From positions 1 to 18,707 of the forward strand of contig JAUWLY010000014.1 of the NCBI GenBank assembly GCA_030613445.1: DNA of 18,707 nt. The letters are read 5' to 3'. Below are positions 15,300 to 18,707 of this stretch, piece by piece. The notes beneath the pieces were generated by a model. It had not been told where the DNA came from and made no database searches. It saw nothing but the letters and a program-made list of their open reading frames with translations. How positions within the stretch are numbered: the stretch's first letter is position 1; each line of letters begins with the position of its first letter. Made by a program: the position numbers and the translations under genes. This DNA is from Candidatus Stahliibacteriota bacterium. Its GTDB lineage: Bacteria; Hydrothermota; Tepidihabitantia; SM23-42.

Positions 15300-16574
15300 T
15301 TACCTCAGTATAGTACACCTCTTAATCAAGACTTGATTACCAGCATTGAGTCGATACAGATAAATCCCATTTGGTAAAGCTCGAGCATTGAAATTTACTT
15401 TATACTCTCCCGGCTCCAATTTGTTATCGACGAGGGTAGCTACGTCCTGGCCAATAATATTATACACCTTTAAAGTAACGTGTTCAGAATAGGGAATACT
15501 AAATCGGATTTCAGTATTCTGACTGAAGGGATTAGGTTTATTCTGAGCCAGAGTTAATCGTGCAGGATCCTCAATTAGGCTCTTGTCTTCTATTATCCCT
15601 GTACCGCCGGTTGTGGTGTGCATAATACTGCCCAGATTTCCTACTGCCCAACCAGTATCAGTATCAGTGAAATTAACACTCCTTAAGGAGGTAGCTGCAC
15701 CAGTGTATTGAGTAGTCCATGAATTCCCACCATCAGTAGTATGTAGAATAATACCATTATCATTGTCACCACCTGATATCCAACCATTATTTGCATTTGC
15801 AAAATATACCTTACCAAATCCATATGTTGTATCTGCGCTCTGGGCGACCCAGGTATCTCCTCCATTAGTAGTATATAATACAGTACCTCGGATGCCTACT
15901 GCCCAAGCAGTATTAGCATCTAACAGAAAAACACCCCATAAGTGTCGCACTGTACCAGAAGTCTTTTGACCCCAGTTGCTCCCACCATCAGTCGTCCAGA
16001 AGATAACGCCATGCTCTCCTACAGCACAACCAATATTTGAATCTAGCAAATGTATATCGTGGAGCGGTAAAGAATCATATTGATACAATTGAGTGCTCCA
16101 GTTGTATCCACCATCGATTGTATAGTGTATTGTACGTATCGGGTCTATATTAAAACCTGGTTCCCTGCCACCAGCGATCCATCCGATATTAGCGTCTATA
16201 AAAAAGACACTCCAGAGACTATAGGCATTAGTAGCAGGTATAGTGTCCCAGTTGGTTCCACCATCTGTGGTGTGACGGATTCTGCCGCTACCTCCAACAG
16301 TAGCGCCAACTGCATGACCGGTCTGACCATCTGTAAAATATACACTGTAGTAATTGACCGAAGGAGGTGGGTCCTGGTCAAACCAGTTGGTTCCGCCATC
16401 CGTGGTATGTAATATCGTATTCGATATGCCGACAGCCCATCCCAGGTTTGGATTCGTAAAGTAGACATCCATAAGAAGTGAGTTTGTCTCAGATGTCTGG
16501 GCATACCAGGCCTGGCCATACAGAATAGCCGATGCTATGCATAGCATTAATATAATGTAACTTTTTCTAAGTAT
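15300..16574 (-). CDS. Exported Ycf48-like beta-propeller with C-terminal sorting domain
   Basis: Seven repeats of the form 'F-T-x-x-x-x-G-W-A-V-G ... I-L-H-T-T-D-G-G-x-x-W' run from about residue 30 to 325 and predict a seven-bladed propeller like the photosystem assembly factor Ycf48 and BNR-type proteins. A sorting domain closes the protein: LAQNKPNPFSQNTEIRFSIP, VYNIIGQDV, LPNGIYLYRL, KRCTILR. The first ATG is at 16547, but no ribosome site precedes it and it gives a signal peptide without basic residues. The frame continues upstream through LRKSYIIL, and AGGAG at 16585-16581 stands 6 bases before an ATA at 16574-16572. I therefore place the start at that rare ATA codon, which gives a standard signal peptide (M-LRKSYIILMLCIASAILYG). 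The propeller is probably a surface binding or scaffold protein; its ligand is unknown. Confidence 0.82.
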   Translation of the reverse strand: MLRKSYIILMLCIASAILYGQAWYAQTSETNSLLMDVYFTNPNLGWAVGISNTILHTTDGGTNWFDQDPPPSVNYYSVYFTDGQTGHAVGATVGGSGRIRHTTDGGTNWDTIPATNAYSLWSVFFIDANIGWIAGGREPGFNIDPIRTIHYTIDGGYNWSTQLYQYDSLPLHDIHLLDSNIGCAVGEHGVIFWTTDGGSNWGQKTSGTVRHLWGVFLLDANTAWAVGIRGTVLYTTNGGDTWVAQSADTTYGFGKVYFANANNGWISGGDNDNGIILHTTDGGNSWTTQYTGAATSLRSVNFTDTDTGWAVGNLGSIMHTTTGGTGIIEDKSLIEDPARLTLAQNKPNPFSQNTEIRFSIPYSEHVTLKVYNIIGQDVATLVDNKLEPGEYKVNFNARALPNGIYLYRLNAGNQVLIKRCTILR

Positions 16575-16715
16575 AATTATCTCCTTCTAATGAAATTATG
16601 AATTCTCCTATATATTTAGACATATTAACCCTTTTAATGGTTTAGAATTCAGCACCAAATTATATAATGCTCTAACCTCACTCGGCACTGGGACAATTAC
16701 TATATAACCGATTAA

Positions 16716-16743
16716 ATTGTACTTATTCTCTGTGATCTGTCAA
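16716..16743 (-). promoter_or_regulatory. Promoter of the Ycf48-like gene and GNAT gene
   Basis: On the minus strand, perfect TTGACA (16743-16738), a 16-base spacer and TACAAT (16721-16716). It would give a leader of about 135 bases; the purpose of this long leader is not evident. Confidence 0.65.
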
Positions 16744-16794
16744 GATACAAGGTTTATTATATTCCTTGGCAATACCAAATTCAATCATATTTAC

Positions 16795-16822
16795 TTGACA
16801 TGATATAAGCTATGTCTATAAT
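16795..16822 (+). promoter_or_regulatory. Promoter of the OmpA-domain gene
   Basis: Perfect TTGACA (16795-16800), a 16-base spacer and perfect TATAAT (16817-16822). GGAGG at 16845-16849 stands 7 bases before ATG 16857. Because the -10 box lies downstream of an in-frame ATG at 16812, that earlier ATG cannot be the start. Confidence 0.8.
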
Positions 16823-16856
16823 AAAAAATAATAACCACAGGAAAGGAGGAAATGTT

Positions 16857-17429
16857 ATGGATTACCAAGGTAAATTTGTTGTTGCATTGATTTTGCTTTC
16901 GTTTGTATTCATCGGTAGCGTTCACGCTCAGGTAGAAGAAATCCCTGGTGCTGCGCAAGAAGACATGGAAGAAGCAGTCCCTGCTGAGCCGCCTGCTGCC
17001 CCACCGGCAAAGAAATCAGCTGATGTATATATATCAGCACCCCAAGAAGTCGATAACGCAGTTATGTTATATCAAGAACTTAAAGCAAATGGTTATGTTA
17101 TTCTTGAAGGCATCTATTTTGACAAAGGAAAAGCCGACTTGGAAATGGAATCAGACACTTGTTTAAACGTCATTGCGCAAATGTTAACAGATCATCCTAA
17201 AATGAAACTATATATAGTAAGTCATACGGATAATACCGGTCATATGATTAACAAAATGAACCTTTCCCAAGAACGGGCAGCCGCACTGATGACCTCGCTC
17301 ACCGATAGATTTAATATTGATATGGATCGTCTATTTGCCAGTGGTGTCGGACCATTATGCCCGCTCGCCACGAATGAAACTGAGAAAGGTCGCGCTCAAA
17401 ACGAACGCATACAGCTCGTTCTTCAATAA
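16857..17429 (+). CDS. OmpA-family peptidoglycan-binding protein
   Basis: A 190-residue exported protein. Residues 1-24 are a signal peptide (basic start, FVVALILLSFVFIGSVHA). An acidic, Pro/Ala-rich linker follows (EEAVPAEPPAAPPAKK). The C-terminal OmpA-like domain begins at about residue 75 with ILEGIYFDKGKADLE and contains LYIVSHTDNTG, NLSQERAAAL, RLFASGVGPLCPLATN and the final NERIQLVLQ, with the Asp and Arg positions that bind meso-diaminopimelate in peptidoglycan. It has no beta-barrel and no sorting domain, so it probably stays in the periplasm or tethers the outer membrane to the wall. The cysteine pair in the domain is not typical. The start was moved to ATG 16857 because of promoter and ribosome site. 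It is transcribed divergently from the propeller gene. Confidence 0.88.
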   Translation: MDYQGKFVVALILLSFVFIGSVHAQVEEIPGAAQEDMEEAVPAEPPAAPPAKKSADVYISAPQEVDNAVMLYQELKANGYVILEGIYFDKGKADLEMESDTCLNVIAQMLTDHPKMKLYIVSHTDNTGHMINKMNLSQERAAALMTSLTDRFNIDMDRLFASGVGPLCPLATNETEKGRAQNERIQLVLQ

Positions 17430-17442
17430 TACGAGTATTATT
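17425..17442. terminator. Weak bidirectional hairpin between converging genes
   Basis: AATAATAC (17425-17432) and GTATTATT (17435-17442) form a perfect 8-base inverted repeat over the stop of the OmpA gene, 12 bp before the end of the converging gene. It is AT-rich with no T-run, so termination is only possible. Confidence 0.35.
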
Positions 17443-17453
17443 AAATCTTAGTA

Positions 17454-18707
17454 CTATTTAATCTTAATCAACTTTTTAGTTAAAGATTGACCGCCTTTTC
17501 GCACATTCACAAAGTAAATTCCTGATGGTCCGAGCTGCTCAACTGCTCGACCGTCTGCAGTGTATATTGTAACTTCAGCATCATATGGAGTAAAATGTAT
17601 CGTTGAAAGATTTGAGCAGGGATTCGGGAAAGATAGTGTAAGCCCTGATGGGTTAGGCAATATCACAATTTGCTGTTCACGTACGCCAATATCATTTGGT
17701 CTTTTGGAAAAGAAGACATCGGGATTCATTGATCCATTTCTACAGTCACACCAACATGCATATACATAATTATTATCGACCGCGCACGCGGTATAGTCGC
17801 CAATGAAAGTAGAAGTCGATGTAACGGTATCTGATAATCGTTCGTTTGCACTCCATGTTAATCCGAAATCAGTAGAATATGCATAGTACTGAGCAATATC
17901 TGTAGTGCTTCCTTCTCTTGTATCATGCCAAGAAGCGTGTATTACGTCATTATTACCAATTGCCATAAATGGATAAAACTGTAATCCAGTTTGGACATCG
18001 TTCACACGTACCGGTGTCATCCATGTTGTACCGTTATCAGTTGAACGGGAAAAAGAAATATCGATTTGACCAGCACCGTGCCGGGAATCAGAGAATATGA
18101 CATAGAGAATGGATCTATCCTGACTTGTTTTATAGCACGGAATATTATTAATACGATATGGTGTGCCTGGCGGGCTCCATGGACACGTAATTATCGTTTG
18201 CATACCTGCCCAAGTTTGTCCCATATCAGTAGATTTATTAAGTCTGAGATCTTGATATCCCCAGCCGACAAACACGGTTGAATCGGTGCCGCGAAAAGCC
18301 ATCGTTCCATTACCACCAGAACCGACTTGGATACTAGGTCCCCAGGTTTGCCCATAGTCAGTAGAACGTTTAAACATCAAGCCACCAGTACCGAAAAACT
18401 CATACCAGGTTAGAAATACATTATTACCATCAATCGTTGCCCATGGTTTATCATCTAGTGTATTTGGTGTGCCAGGTGTTAAACAAACTGACGAACCCCA
18501 TGTTTGTCCCCAGTCAGTTGATTTAGTAAGGTATATATCGCCAACAAAGCTGGAACCATCATACGATAACCAAATATAGTAGATATCACCGAATTCATCA
18601 ACCGCAAGAACCGGGTCGGCATCTGAAGGATAGGTCGGTTCAATCATAAGGGTTTCCTGCCAGGTTTGACCACCATCTGTTGAGGCCGCAAAGCCAACAT
18701 GATATAG
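17454..18707 (-). CDS. Exported Asp-box (BNR/sialidase-like) protein with sorting domain, 5' partial
   Basis: The frame stays open to the right edge of the window (upstream of ATG 18647 it continues with VGFAASTDGGQTW), so the N-terminus is missing. At least six Asp-boxes are visible: STDGGQTW, STDWGQTW, STDYGQTW, STDMGQTW, STDNGTTW and STDFGLTW, each preceded by an 'IYLTK/MFKR/ISFSR' strand, as in six-bladed sialidase-type propellers. Sialidase catalytic residues (Arg triad, Tyr/Glu pair) were not identified, so an enzyme activity should not be assumed. The C-terminal sorting domain is LSFPNPCSNLSTIHF, IYTADGRAV, GPSGIYFVNV and KKLIKIK, slightly shorter than in its neighbours. It is therefore an exported surface or released protein. 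Its 3' end converges with the OmpA gene. Confidence 0.85.
   Translation of the reverse strand, partial: LYHVGFAASTDGGQTWQETLMIEPTYPSDADPVLAVDEFGDIYYIWLSYDGSSFVGDIYLTKSTDWGQTWGSSVCLTPGTPNTLDDKPWATIDGNNVFLTWYEFFGTGGLMFKRSTDYGQTWGPSIQVGSGGNGTMAFRGTDSTVFVGWGYQDLRLNKSTDMGQTWAGMQTIITCPWSPPGTPYRINNIPCYKTSQDRSILYVIFSDSRHGAGQIDISFSRSTDNGTTWMTPVRVNDVQTGLQFYPFMAIGNNDVIHASWHDTREGSTTDIAQYYAYSTDFGLTWSANERLSDTVTSTSTFIGDYTACAVDNNYVYACWCDCRNGSMNPDVFFSKRPNDIGVREQQIVILPNPSGLTLSFPNPCSNLSTIHFTPYDAEVTIYTADGRAVEQLGPSGIYFVNVRKGGQSLTKKLIKIK

Noticed and set aside
16812..16856. Longer start of the OmpA-domain gene at ATG 16812
   Set aside because: The perfect -10 box TATAAT (16817-16822) lies downstream of that ATG; the GGAGG ribosome site and signal peptide fit ATG 16857.
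1..18707. CRISPR array, tRNA, rRNA, prophage genes or known riboswitch
   Set aside because: No regularly spaced repeats, cloverleaf-like or ribosomal sequences, phage genes or recognisable aptamer cores were seen by eye on either strand.

Overview
The window (18,707 bp, AT-rich, no rRNA or tRNA gene seen) looks like a chromosomal piece of a Gram-negative bacterium that exports many proteins carrying a C-terminal FlgD-like / type IX (Por) secretion-type sorting domain. Seven genes and one decayed fragment end in this domain (PNPF-type motif, a 'YDISGR'-like strand, then 'LPNGIYFY' and a basic 'KKLIIR' tail). Together with M1 and C25 peptidases, Kelch, Asp-box and Ycf48-like propellers and an OmpA-like protein, this suggests the FCB/WOR-3 part of the bacterial tree. 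That placement is inference. Stop codons include TGA (pgsA, znuC), so the standard bacterial code applies.

Layout. 1-2810 (+): 3' part of a secreted M1 aminopeptidase, then pgsA and tal overlapping by 4 bases. 2811-3091: relic of a sorting domain and a palindromic repeat. 3092-4265 (-): family 2 glycosyltransferase broken by one extra base in a G4 run. 4365-6808 (+): zinc-type ABC importer (binding protein, ATPase, permease). 6892-8927 (+): exported beta-helix protein and a small membrane protein. 9144-10685 (+): ArnT/PMT-like membrane glycosyltransferase. 10771-11958 (+): exported Kelch protein. 12005-16574 (-): C25 (gingipain-family) peptidase, thioredoxin-like protein, GNAT acetyltransferase and Ycf48-like propeller. 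16857-17429 (+): OmpA-domain protein. 17454-18707 (-): 3' part of an Asp-box (BNR) protein.

Main discovery. The C25 peptidase and the neighbouring thioredoxin-like protein each look like a gene broken by one stop codon. In both cases the stop is an in-frame TGA exactly where the family has its catalytic cysteine: the nucleophile after 'PYAFCKG' in the peptidase, and the first Cys of the CxxC in the thioredoxin-like protein (U-G-S-C). In both, a hairpin with a 5-base loop and G as second loop base begins its loop 22 to 25 bases after the TGA, which fits the bacterial SECIS pattern. The simplest reading is two adjacent exported selenoproteins, one of them a gingipain-family peptidase with a selenocysteine nucleophile.

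Most exported-protein genes have their own near-consensus sigma-70-type promoter (TTGACA, 16-17 bp spacer, TATAAT-like), so they appear to be transcribed one by one. The housekeeping genes form short overlapping operons.
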